Assembly: GCA_016748015.1 (NCBI GenBank)
Contig: JAAOMT010000368.1
Span: 1 to 22,746, forward strand
Length of the DNA: 22,746 nucleotides
Direction: 5' to 3'
DNA from: Geosiphon pyriformis
Lineage: Eukaryota > Glomeromycota > Glomeromycetes > Archaeosporales > Geosiphonaceae
Shown: one piece after another, positions 9,892-18,799 of the stretch
Layout: each line of letters opens with the position of its first letter
Numbering within the stretch: the stretch's first letter is position 1
The notes under the pieces: model-generated
What the model saw: only the letters and a program-made list of their open reading frames with translations
Told to the model about the DNA's origin: nothing
Databases searched by the model: none
Position numbers and translations under genes: made by a program

Positions 9892-10431
9892 TTACCAATC
9901 CATCAATCCAACATATCCAGCTTTCAGTTTCTCATCAATCAACCTTTGTACAAATTCTTGTGCCCTTAAAGGCGAAGAATGTCTTTGGGTTTGGATAGCT
10001 CGTTCTTTTTGCGTGCCATCCTGCAAAATATTTCCATATCTTATCTGTGTTGTCGTCTCATCTTCAATACAAAATTCCCAAAAGCGTGTGTCTGTTCGAA
10101 GATACCCTGACAACGATGGATGTGATGACGCAATTGTTGTTGCTGATATTATCGAGGATGTGGAAGATACTGATGTCGATAGTGGTGAGTGAGATTGTAT
10201 TTTTTGTTGACTCTGTAGAATTTCTTGTCGTTCTTTTACAAGAATGGCTTCATATTGCGCAAGAAGACCGTCCATTTCGGCGAAATTCTCCGCGGTGAGG
10301 GTATGAGGAGGTAAATTCTTCTCCATTATGAAGGTAGTTTGCCGCGAGAGGGTTTTATTTATTTGACCTGTACCATGCTCTTCAACAATAGTTTCTTTTG
10401 GCTGATAGTTTTGAACAGATGGCATTTTCAT
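9892..10431 (-). CDS. Short WGR-domain protein
   Basis: The frame from the first ATG (10431) gives 179 residues. It could be extended upstream only with a non-ATG codon, so I start at 10431; a second ATG two codons later is also possible. Residues about 46-80 form a likely amphipathic or coiled helix (ENFAEMDGLLAQYEAI...), 80-106 are Ser/Thr-rich and probably disordered, and 112-175 match the WGR domain: TRFWEF, IRYGNILQDGTQ, and the closing helix AQEFVQRLIDEKLKAGY. The Trp-Gly-Arg signature itself is changed to Tyr-Gly-Asn. WGR domains are known from PARPs, where they contact nucleic acid, and from bacterial MolR-like proteins. The closing helix resembles the bacterial type. There is no PARP catalytic domain, so the role is unknown, possibly nucleic-acid binding. 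Base composition is clearly richer in G and C than its surroundings. Confidence 0.75.
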   Translation of the reverse strand: MKMPSVQNYQPKETIVEEHGTGQINKTLSRQTTFIMEKNLPPHTLTAENFAEMDGLLAQYEAILVKERQEILQSQQKIQSHSPLSTSVSSTSSIISATTIASSHPSLSGYLRTDTRFWEFCIEDETTTQIRYGNILQDGTQKERAIQTQRHSSPLRAQEFVQRLIDEKLKAGYVGLMDW

Positions 10432-10537
10432 TTGTGATTTTTCAAGGTGACGGCAAATATAAGTTGAGAAGTAAGCAAGCAAAGCGATTGCGGTTATGGT
10501 TTGGTTTTAATGTTTAATGTGCAAGGAACACCCATCG

Positions 10538-10545
10538 TATTTATA
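10538..10545 (-). promoter_or_regulatory. TATA box of the WGR-domain gene
   Basis: Minus-strand TATAAATA lies about 107 nt upstream of the ATG at 10431. A start site about 30 nt downstream would leave a leader of roughly 75 nt. A second TATAAAT-like string occurs about 20 nt further upstream. Confidence 0.55.
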
Positions 10546-10647
10546 CTGTTTCTATTAATTTATATCCGCAGTACTCGTTTGGTCTCATGGGCTGCGTATC
10601 GGCATCAATATTCGACAAATGTTTACCATTCCGACTTACGCTGATTT

Positions 10648-10667
10648 ATCGGAATAATTTTACCGAT
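10648..10667. promoter_or_regulatory. Inverted repeat upstream of the WGR-domain gene
   Basis: ATCGG and CCGAT flank a 10-base AT spacer, about 105 bases upstream of the TATA box. GC-containing arms stand out in this AT-rich DNA. It may be an operator-like site, but one short palindrome can arise by chance. Confidence 0.25.
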
Positions 10668-10704
10668 TGATTTGTGAAACTTGCACAAAGCCACGTTTCA
10701 AAAA

Positions 10705-11246
10705 TTAATAAGCAAATAGGAAAGGATCACGCTCTCGCAGTTCCTTCATCTTCCCACGATCCAATTGAACCTTGAATATGGACATATTTGCCGCAAAAGT
10801 GGTTTCGCAAATAATGCAATCTTGCGTTTTAAGCGGCTCGTGATATTTAAAAAAGTCAGATTTGAATAACTTCGTGATATGTTTTAAGATACGCAGACTT
10901 GTTAATGACTGCGGGCGATAATGTGGAATTTTTTCTTCAAAATGATGAAATTTCTTAAGCTTTAGTCATAATGACCAAAACTGACCTCACTGATAAGCTA
11001 ATCATTTATTACCAATATAAATATTTATTTGCTTTAATTATAATGAGTTGCTCCGCCTACAATGATGATGATATCGACCTCAGACTTTTTCATAATGTTT
11101 CCGGCAGGAGATGCAATTTCTTCCGAGGTTCCGGTATAATTAATTAACAAAGAAATGATGATCGATAATACACCATATGATAACCAGCTGACCATAAGAT
11201 AATAAATCATTCCGAAGTTGTACGTTTTATTGTCTAATAAAGCATT
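10705..11246 (-). CDS. Possible split or decayed gene: membrane segment plus CxxC exon
   Basis: Two coding-like minus-strand segments lie close together. Segment A (11246-11034; ATG at 11210) has a hydrophobic, membrane-like stretch (YYLMVSWLSYGVLSIIISLL) followed by NYTGTSEEIASPAGNIMKKS. Segment B (10965-10705) is an 86-codon frame without ATG, reading IPHYRPQSLTSLRILKHIT, then QDCIICETTF, then MKELRERDPFLFAY and a stop. A GTAGGC donor near 11055 and an acceptor ending at 10960 would join them in phase, giving about 138 residues from the ATG at 11210. Further upstream, in the frame of A but beyond a stop, TSEAPKPKYYIFSGTI suggests an earlier exon or decay. I recognise no family. Composition like that of the neighbouring WGR gene supports real coding DNA. 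Confidence 0.4.
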
Positions 11247-11259
11247 TTAAATAGTTCCG

Positions 11260-12460
11260 GAAAATATGTAATACTTAGGCTTCGGGGCTTCGGAAGTTAT
11301 CAATAATATATTACTTAAAATATATGTTCATGAGACTTCAATGAAAGAAAGGAATGATAAATTCAATGGAGGTTTGTATCCGAAGATATCCTATCTAATT
11401 AATAAATTAATAAGTATATACATGCAATATATATAACCAAGCCGGGAGTTTAGCATTTTATCCATCATGATCCATGATCGATGTTTGTCATTTTAGGATT
11501 TCACAAAAACTTATCTATTTGTTTCACTTTTGAGGTAACTGAATATTAAAAGAAATTGTTTATTTACACAAACGCATTTGCACAAAAGTAAATAAAATTC
11601 ACTTAGTTACTAAATCCTCTGTTTCATAATTATTAAAGAAATTTTATGTTTGAATTGATAACTGTAGATACAAAACACAAACTCGTGTATAACCTCAAAT
11701 TCTTTAATGATGATTATTATGTTGTTTCATAAAAACCTAAAAACTTGAATTTAAGTAACACCTCATGTCAAAAACCTTGTGAAGGGTTTTGATAAAACAA
11801 GAAACAGCGTTTTCTAATCTTTAAATAATAATATGATTTACATTTGAGTTCCAAGATTAATTTTAAATGTTGATAAACTCTGAGCTTGTTCTTTCAACAA
11901 TCAATCTGTTATAGAACAATTTTGATTATTGTTTTCTTTGAAAAAAAAAAGACAATAAAATTGATAAACTCAAAAGAGCCTATTAATAAAAGAATTGTCA
12001 GCCTTTTTAATTTTTGTATTTTTCTGTTATAAATCTTAATGACTAGAGAAGGTGTTTATATCAATCGTCTTAATAAATATCTTTTGTAAATAGCATTTAA
12101 ATTTCTATGCTTAAATTTTATTCTCTGACAAAAATTGTCCCTTTAAAAATATTTATAGGGTTAAGAGTTTCTGTAACTTGATATTCCATTTTGGGCTTTA
12201 AAAAATCTATCTCATTATTAATGCTTTGATTCAAAATAAATATCCCTTAGTTTTCCTTTTATATTTTGATTACGAGATTCGAATGACAGAGCTTTAAAAA
12301 AAAACCGTCTTTTAAAAACATGTTTGTAAGTTTTTTTTAGACATTTGCTAACTTTTTAAAGCAATTTTCAAATTTATTCAATTTCGGAATATATATGGAA
12401 GTTTGGAGTTAAAGTTTGTTTTGTTTGTGACAAGGGCAAAAATCTTGTATGTTGTGACTT
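11260..12460. other. Spacer with no supported gene
   Basis: The first ~200 bases may hold further remnants of the gene-like region to the left (for example IFGYKPPLNLSFLSFIEVS on the minus strand before a stop). The rest is AT-rich with no recognisable feature. Confidence 0.5.
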
Positions 12461-12462
12461 TT

Positions 12463-12644
12463 GAATTTCAAACGAGGAAAATATTTTCAACTTTTCGCCT
12501 ATCAATTCTATTTTAGTCGAGTTTTTAAACATCAAAAGTTTTGATATGAATTACCAAGTGGATAAACAAATAATTGCTCTTGGGTGCATTGAACCAAAGA
12601 AGTGGTCAAATCCTTTTAGCTCACTTTGTTTTGAATCATAATTG
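12463..12644 (+). pseudogene. Short coding-like relic, family uncertain
   Basis: A frame of about 57 codons is open between stops and ends with DKQIIALGCIEPKKWSNPFS, then SLCFES and a stop. The ending resembles the start of Ty3/gypsy reverse transcriptase, where G-x-I-E-P-S-x-S-P-W-x-S-P is common. The expected V-K-K-K-D-G and D-Y-R-x-L-N motifs do not follow, so I leave the family open. Confidence 0.25.
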
Positions 12645-12939
12645 CGATACGTTTGAGAAATGAAGTAGCAAAAAAAACTAAAACTTTTAAAAATAATTTT
12701 AGAATCAGGGTGCTAAAGTTCGTTCAGGAAGATAACTATAATAGTTATATTTTCGAATTTTTTATGCATTCTGATGATTATTAAATAAAGAATTGATTTA
12801 TTAATTTACGTGAAGAACGAAACTTTTTATTAAGAACATTCCTTGATATAAAGTCAAGCATTTTAAATTTTTTGCAAAAAAAATTCCAAATCGTAATGTC
12901 AAAAAGTATTACTCATGTGTATAAGTAAATACAGCTACA

Positions 12940-13100
12940 ACCCATTTATATCCCTGCCCCATCTCAAATATCTCCCTTAACTTGCCAAGAACAAACATCC
13001 CAAGATAAGCAAGCATTTTTGTCCACTTATATTCCTTTCAAATCTATCTTTACCCAAAAATTCTCACAACTTCTTGTTATATTCCAACCCTTCTTTGAAT
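12940..13100. other. Pyrimidine-rich island
   Basis: This block is rich in C on the plus strand (and so purine-rich on the minus strand), with clusters such as CCCTGCCCCATCTC, unlike the A/T runs around it. On the minus strand GATATAAATGG and AATATAAGTGG are related strings about 90 bases apart, and a 35-codon ATG frame (MLAYLGMFVLGKL...) lies between and across them. It may be a repeat or solo-element remnant; I cannot name it. Confidence 0.3.
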
Positions 13101-13109
13101 CTATCATAA

Positions 13110-14010
13110 TATTTTATTCATTTATATTTCTGACTGAGTAATTGCAAGGCTGGAACTAAAAGAAATTAACAGAAGGAATTCTATAAATATAAAAGCCTGT
13201 TACTAATCAAAATAAAAAACACAGTGGAAATTCAAGTAATGAACTGGACAGAATTTGACCTTGGATTTCAGACACTAATTTGAATTGTGTTTGAATTTCT
13301 AACTGACATACATCTGAATTCCAACATTAATTCAGACCTAAATTTGTAATTTAAAAACTATGAAGCAAACACAATATTTAAAAATAAATTATACCGGTAT
13401 TAGTTATTTTATTTTGAATTTCAATAATTTTATAACAGTCATTGTCACTATTATATAAAATGCTGTATTTTCATGGTTGATCATTAAGTTGATAAAAACA
13501 TGAAATAACAGTTGATGTGTAATAGGATTCATAATATTGAATAATTCATTTGGGAAGAAAAAATTTATAAAAATAAGATGAGTAAGTAATTTGGAAAATT
13601 TTCAACAAGAATAATATAATATAAACAATATGAAACATTATATAATTTGTAGTAACATGTTTTGTTAAAAAACTGCATGTTATTATATATAATTTAAGCT
13701 TATAGATAAATTTATATTTTTTATCTTGTTTTTTATTTAATATTTGACTTTTTTTAACAAAAAATTTTGTCAATTGATAAAAAATTTTTAAAAAGAAACA
13801 TGAGAAAAAATGCTTTATATCATTTGAACCCAAAAATAAAATTATTGTAAAAAAAACATAACAACTTGGTACAATTATGCAGTCTTAATTATTCAATTAT
13901 CAACAATATTATTTTGATATTGTTAAAAGTGCAATATATATAAATGATTTATGATTTTCAAAAGTTGAAAAAAAAGTACAAGGATTTTATGAAAAATTTG
14001 TTAATTCTCA
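13110..14010. other. AT-rich spacer
   Basis: No gene is supported. A 95-codon frame at 13546-13833 (minus) begins with TTG rather than ATG and is mostly Phe, Ile, Lys, Tyr and Leu, as expected by chance in this composition. Confidence 0.6.
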
Positions 14011-14016
14011 AGTAGA

Positions 14017-14022
14017 TTTATT
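14017..14022 (-). terminator. Poly(A) signal of the F-box gene
   Basis: Minus-strand AATAAA lies about 60 nt after the stop codon, a normal distance for 3' end formation. Confidence 0.55.
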
Positions 14023-14081
14023 TACAAATTTCTTTTAAAATTATATTCGTTTAAATAATTTCATGTTTTTGAAATACAAAG

Positions 14082-15665
14082 TTAATTCCTAGGGCTTTCT
14101 CCATAAACTTTAACTTTAATTTTTTTAATCAGATTATAGTCAATAATCAAATCTAAATGTTCTTCACCATCACATTCACAATAAGAAATTTCTGGTCGTA
14201 TGAAATCATTCATAATATTTAAGAAATATTTCAAAGTTTCATAATCAAAATTTATCGAAATCTCTAAATGTAAAAAATCTAAATTTTTTAATAGTTTTTG
14301 ATGAATTTTACAAAGATCAATTAATTGATTGAGATGTAACATGTAGGGTAAACTCGCAGAAGAATCATAAAGAATTAATTCTTTTAAATTTGGACATGAA
14401 ATTAGCAGGTTGTGGATGGATGCTATGGTTTCTCGACTTATATGACAATATAGTTTTTCAAGATTAGGGCAATTTTCGGCTATAATCCAAAGAATTTGAT
14501 TAGAATTGTTTAAAGATTTAGTCACAGTGCCGCCGATTATGATTGTTTTCAATTCGGTATTTGAATGTCGGATCATATCGATTACTATATCCTCTGATAT
14601 TACCGTTGAAATATTTAATTTCTTCAATTTTATAATTTTCATGGAAATAAATGAATGACCCCATTGAGGATAGGGCTCTCCATCACAATCAAAAATATGA
14701 AATTCTTTAAGTTTTTTACATTCAGATAAGCTGGTAAGACAAGACCAACCCAAAGTTGAGATACGGGTAATTGATAAACGACAAAATGTTTTTGATTGAG
14801 TTTTTAATGCTTGACAAATAGAATTCATTATTGTAGAGTCATCTTTCCAATTCCCTAGATCAAGTTCCTGAAGCCCCTTTTGTGATTCAATCAATTTGAT
14901 TAAGATAGGAAGTTGAATTTTTTGGTGATTGGTTGAAAAATTATGGACCAAGTTTCGATCTAAAGGTTGCCAAATTTTTATTTTTTTCAGATTACAAGTT
15001 GCCGATGCGAGTCGTAATAAGAAAAAGTTTGGATTGCGGAATTTTGTTATGGTTAAAATTTTTATTGAAGTTGCCCGATTAAGTAACATTTTAAATAGAA
15101 TTTGAGTGATTAAATTTTCACAATTTTCTCGATATTTTTGAGAATCGGTAACGTATTTTGCTCCATTTTTTGGTGTGAAGATGCTGGTAGTGAGTTGATT
15201 GATTTTTGATGAACAGCGGAGACTATAAAAAATTGATTTTCTCTTCCTTATTGCCTTAACCCTCGACAAAGCAAACCAACAATTAACCCCGTCAACAAGT
15301 TGTTCAATATCAATAGTTTGAGAAAAGGAAGCGTAATCAATGTTTATAGTTCTCCTTATTTTTGACAGTATAATTCCTCCTTCCTTTAAACTTTTTCTGG
15401 AATCTTTATCCAATATTGAAAGGTAAGTCTCAATTAGGATGGGAGCTTTTTGACGCCAAACTTGTACCGATTCGGTGGTATCAGTTCGTTTTTCCAATAA
15501 GAGATTGAATGGGTTTTGCCAAAGAGTTTGGGTGGCGGGAAAGTTCCAACTTCGATTTATTAAGAGACAATTATATAGGGTAAAGAGATCTGTTGTTTGG
15601 ATTGAGTTGATAATATGCTGGATACATTCTAATGGGAGTGTGTTTGCTGGTGCTAGCGATGTCAT
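14082..15665 (-). CDS. F-box protein with leucine-rich-repeat-like C-terminal part
   Basis: A single uninterrupted frame of 527 residues starts at the ATG at 15665. Residues about 9-52 form an F-box (LPLECIQHIINSI, then LFTLYNCLLINRSWNF and TLWQNPF). F-box proteins bind Skp1 and act as the substrate-choosing subunit of SCF ubiquitin ligases. The second half has irregular leucine-rich-repeat-like strands (LQELDLGNW, KKLKEFHIFDCDG, CPNLEKLYCHIS, CPNLKELILYDSS, LKNLDFLHLEIS), the likely substrate-binding surface. Length, sequence style and lack of introns match the very large F-box family of arbuscular mycorrhizal fungi. The gene has its own TATA box 42 nt upstream and a poly(A) signal downstream, so it appears intact. 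The substrate cannot be deduced. Confidence 0.93.
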   Translation of the reverse strand: MTSLAPANTLPLECIQHIINSIQTTDLFTLYNCLLINRSWNFPATQTLWQNPFNLLLEKRTDTTESVQVWRQKAPILIETYLSILDKDSRKSLKEGGIILSKIRRTINIDYASFSQTIDIEQLVDGVNCWFALSRVKAIRKRKSIFYSLRCSSKINQLTTSIFTPKNGAKYVTDSQKYRENCENLITQILFKMLLNRATSIKILTITKFRNPNFFLLRLASATCNLKKIKIWQPLDRNLVHNFSTNHQKIQLPILIKLIESQKGLQELDLGNWKDDSTIMNSICQALKTQSKTFCRLSITRISTLGWSCLTSLSECKKLKEFHIFDCDGEPYPQWGHSFISMKIIKLKKLNISTVISEDIVIDMIRHSNTELKTIIIGGTVTKSLNNSNQILWIIAENCPNLEKLYCHISRETIASIHNLLISCPNLKELILYDSSASLPYMLHLNQLIDLCKIHQKLLKNLDFLHLEISINFDYETLKYFLNIMNDFIRPEISYCECDGEEHLDLIIDYNLIKKIKVKVYGESPRN

Positions 15666-15706
15666 TTTTTTGATAAAAAAATTAAAGTGGCTACCTTTTT
15701 TTTTTC

Positions 15707-15713
15707 ATTTATA
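15707..15713 (-). promoter_or_regulatory. TATA box of the F-box gene
   Basis: Minus-strand TATAAAT lies 42 nt before the ATG, followed by a purine-rich leader of A runs. The implied 5' leader is only about 10-20 nt long. Confidence 0.55.
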
Positions 15714-15719
15714 AAGATT

Positions 15720-16540
15720 TTAACAATTTTTTGATTAGAACGAAATGCAATATGTTTCATCAACTTTCATTACATTACTTTGCATAAAAAAAATTTCCTG
15801 TTAGATATGCCGGATGAGGTCATAAACTTTATTCAGGAGGAGGAGGATCATCAGTTTTTTCGGAATTTTATTTTTATTAAAATTTCTAATATTGCTAATA
15901 ATTTTGTCAACGTGTGCTTTATATTTACATGCATTTAGACTAAGTGCATGTGTTCAAGATTTTTCACCTGTTGTGTATCCCTGAAGTATGTCATAGTGTG
16001 GACATACAAAAATGGCTAGGAATTCATTCCTTAAAAAAATCCAATAGCGTTTATCATATTTATCCATTTTGATCATTATCTAAATTATATTTCTAGAGAA
16101 GATGAATATATTTTTGAAAAAAGGTTTTATAAGAAAATTAAGAAATTAAAATTTAAAATTTTATACTCAATAATTAAATTAAAGGAGAGTGTAGTAATAT
16201 TTTTGATTTATAAAACAAACATTTTCACGAAAAATAATATGAATTATCGGTTAAATTATCGGTTAAATTATCGGTTAAATTAAAAAAAAAAAACATTTTC
16301 GATATCTCAAAGAATGGCATTCGGATAATATTAATTTTCAATATCTGTATTAAATAAAAGGTTTATTCACAATGATTTCATCTTAGTGATAAAACACAAT
16401 AATTAACATGTTTTTTAAAAGTCAAAAAAAAAAAAAATTTAAAAAAGTAAATTATTTTTTTCTTGTACAATATGTGTCAGAACCAATACCAGCTAGAAAA
16501 TTTTTAAATGCAATATATGCATAATGATGATCAAAAAGCT
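15720..16540. other. AT-rich spacer upstream of the F-box gene
   Basis: No firm gene. A 43-codon ATG frame at 15807-15938 (plus; MPDEVINFIQEEEDHQFF...) diverges from the F-box gene and has a non-random acidic start, but it turns hydrophobic and AT-biased. It could be a short first exon or a relic. Confidence 0.4.
16242..16281. repeat. 12-bp tandem repeat, three copies
   Basis: AATTATCGGTTA is repeated perfectly three times (16242-16277), followed by AATT. It sits in spacer DNA and is bordered on the right by an A run. Confidence 0.95.
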
Positions 16541-16548
16541 AGAATTAA

Positions 16549-17142
16549 TTTGATCTCTGTTTTTTTGAACAAATCAAAAAGCACTCCAAGTTTTTATACA
16601 TGCTTTTTAGTTTTAATACTAGAGCTCATACCTTTACTTATTCTTCCCACGGCCTAGATACGAACAATGTGAATTCAATAGTGGATGAAAAAATCCAAAT
16701 GAACATTGTTCACCCAATCTGGTAAGATTTTAATGATGCTACTGGTGACCTTTCTATTTCCAAAGAAAAAGTTTAGTTTAGTTTCTTTTATGCTTTATCC
16801 GGAAAAACGTTTATTAAAATGCTAATCAAATTTCTCAACTTTATTAAATGCTTTAATAACTGAAACCTTTAGAAATACTCCTAACTCTCAGAACATTCAA
16901 AAATCTTGAGTACATGTATAACACAGTGAAAAAGTCAAACGTTTTAAGATGTCATAATATTCATTCAAATACAAACTAATAGTAAAATATCATTTAAGTT
17001 TTACGGCACCAATAAAATTCATATACCTAAATAAAAATCACTGGATTCGATCACTTATTATAAACTTAATGATGATATCAATTTTTTATTGGTAAAAGAA
17101 TTTTTAAACCCAATTTTAAAGTTGAAATTTTTTTTTAATTAA
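16549..17142 (+). pseudogene. Decayed plus-strand gene, family unknown
   Basis: One frame shows clearly protein-like segments broken by stops: FNTRAHTFTYSSHGLDTNNV, NSIVDEKIQMNIVHPIW, stop (16723-16725), DFNDATGDLSISKEKV, stop, FSFFYALSGKTFIKMLI, then weaker stretches (KISFKFYGTNKIHIPK, then SLDSITYYKLNDDINFLLVK) up to about 17142. In the first part another frame also reads well (DQKARINLISVFLNKSKS), which suggests an upstream frameshift. I do not recognise the family. The first ~90 codons hold only two stops, so decay may be recent there. No ATG or promoter could be assigned. Confidence 0.45.
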
Positions 17143-17149
17143 ACGACAA

Positions 17150-17790
17150 ATACGATTTGAAACCATATTAATAGCTTAAAAAACCATTTAAAAATGCTTT
17201 TTTAAATTATCTTATCTTTTTATTATCTTTTGAAAAGACTTGAGGGTTAAATTGAAAATTCTAATTTCAAATAATAGTTCTTGAATAGCTATTCAAATTT
17301 ACTATTATTTACATGTTACTTGTCATATATAATATTATGCATAATGATGTAATTATTATTTTTAGACAATAACTTCTATAATTCTGAATTTTAATTAAAT
17401 TTTTAATTTTAAAACATGTAATTATTGTTTTGTTGATTGTATAAAATCCAGTATATTTAATTAGCTATATGCAAAAAAAAAATTTCGAATCAATAAAATA
17501 TTGCTCTATGATGGTCGAAGTTACATGATGCAAAAGTTATTTTTTTTTGGAACACGTGAATTTGTGTGTGAATTAAAAAAGTTGGTCTTTAAATTAATAA
17601 CTTTCAAACTCAAATTAAATAATTTTAAACTCATAAATGAAAATCCGAAAGTGAGTAAATTCGTATATTTATATATTAAAAACCAATAATCTAAAAATGA
17701 TTTTTACAAGTTTGCAAGAAATTTAATTTTTTTCATAAAATATCACCGCGCTGAAAGTTAAGCTAATATCAAAAAGCTGCTTAAGAAAGT
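17150..17790. other. AT-rich spacer
   Basis: No supported gene. The 62-codon frame at 17501-17689 begins with TTG, not ATG, and is low in complexity. The last bases should be the 3' untranslated region of the diverged Myb-like gene. Confidence 0.55.
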
Positions 17791-17799
17791 CTCCTTCGA

Positions 17800-18784
17800 T
17801 CAATCTACCTTCAAAGATTTTAATTTGGGCATTTCCAAACGATATTTTCTCGGAATTCTTGTAACAATTACCTTTGAAACATTGACCCAATTTTTGCCAT
17901 GTTCTTTAATTGCTTTAATTAAGGCCTCTGCCTCTATTAAATGCCTTATTCCGGTTTTAAAACGGTTTCGAGCTTTTGGTGAATTGCGAGAATTTTGTCG
18001 GATGCGTCGCAACGACCGCCCTGGTAGACATTTCTGAATTTTTTCCCGATCTGGTCCAAATTCTTCTATGGCTTTGACTAATTTTTCAAACTCCTCGGCT
18101 TTCCAACGGCTTGTTTGAACCCCGTGGGTTAAATATTCACTATACCGTCTTGATATATTCCTAGGAGCTCTTTGTAGAAGATGACTGATTCTCTGCCATT
18201 GCTGGCCATATTGTTGAATCAGATTTAGCAATTCTTTATCTTCCTCCTTTGTCCATAATCCCTGTTTTTGGTATTTGTTTACATAGTAATAACGCTTACG
18301 CAAATCTCTAGCAGCTTTTTGAGAAAACTTGCCCTTCGATAATATGGCCTTCCTGTCAATTTTTTGTATGGTCAAATATTTTTCTACCGCAGATTTCAGC
18401 TCTCTATCTTCTTTTTTTGTCGATTTGATGGTATTTCGATTAAATTTTTCATCAGAAGCTGCGCCACTTTTTTGTATTTGGGACCATTGCTGAAATATGG
18501 CTCCACTCGTCCGTGAAGGAAAATATTTTTCGGCCAAAAGCTCCCAATCTGAGCCATGCTTTTTATGAACCGCTATTAATTCTTTCTTTTCGTCCAGGCT
18601 CCATCTCTGATAAGATCTTAAATGAGAAATCTTTTTTTGTATACATTCAGCAATCTTAAAAGTAGTTTTTTCACATATTAGATTATTCTAGGAGGATCAA
18701 GATATATGATCCAGTGAAAATTTTTCGCTAGCATAAATAGGGATCTTAAAGTTAATTTACCAAAGCTGGGAATCCCAATTTCAT
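17800..18784 (-). CDS. Diverged five-repeat Myb-like protein
   Basis: The main frame is open from stop codon 17800 up to at least 18654 (284 codons) but contains no ATG except one near its C-terminal end. I infer a first exon at 18784-18761 (MKLGFPAL; a start six bases further upstream at 18790 is also in frame), a GTAAAT donor, a 106-nt intron (18760-18655, ending TTTTAAG) and exon 2 from 18654. An acceptor 33 nt earlier (CCTCCTAG) is also in phase and would add 11 residues. The result, about 292 residues, matches the ~291 of the complete copy at 5122-6062. Repeats 1 and 3 keep both aromatic residues. Repeat 2 has lost both Trp (to Ile and Arg), repeat 4 has Arg for its second, and repeat 5 lacks its first, so DNA contacts are probably reduced or changed. 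If the splice model is wrong, this is a start-less pseudogene. Confidence 0.7.
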
Positions 18785-18799
18785 TTTCATTATACTGCC

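Noticed and set aside
10432-10482. N-terminal extension of the WGR protein by 17 residues
   Set aside because: It would start at TTG; in a eukaryotic nuclear gene the first ATG at 10431 is the better start.
12260-12300. Possible tRNA T-arm-like string (GATTCGAAT)
   Set aside because: No matching stem, anticodon arm or acceptor stem could be folded around it; no tRNA or rRNA was found anywhere in the window.
13546-13833. 95-codon minus-strand frame
   Set aside because: It starts with TTG and its composition (Phe, Ile, Lys, Tyr, Leu) is what AT-rich random DNA gives.
17800-18537. Start of the diverged Myb copy at 18537
   Set aside because: That codon is TTG in the middle of the first repeat; homology continues upstream to at least 18654.
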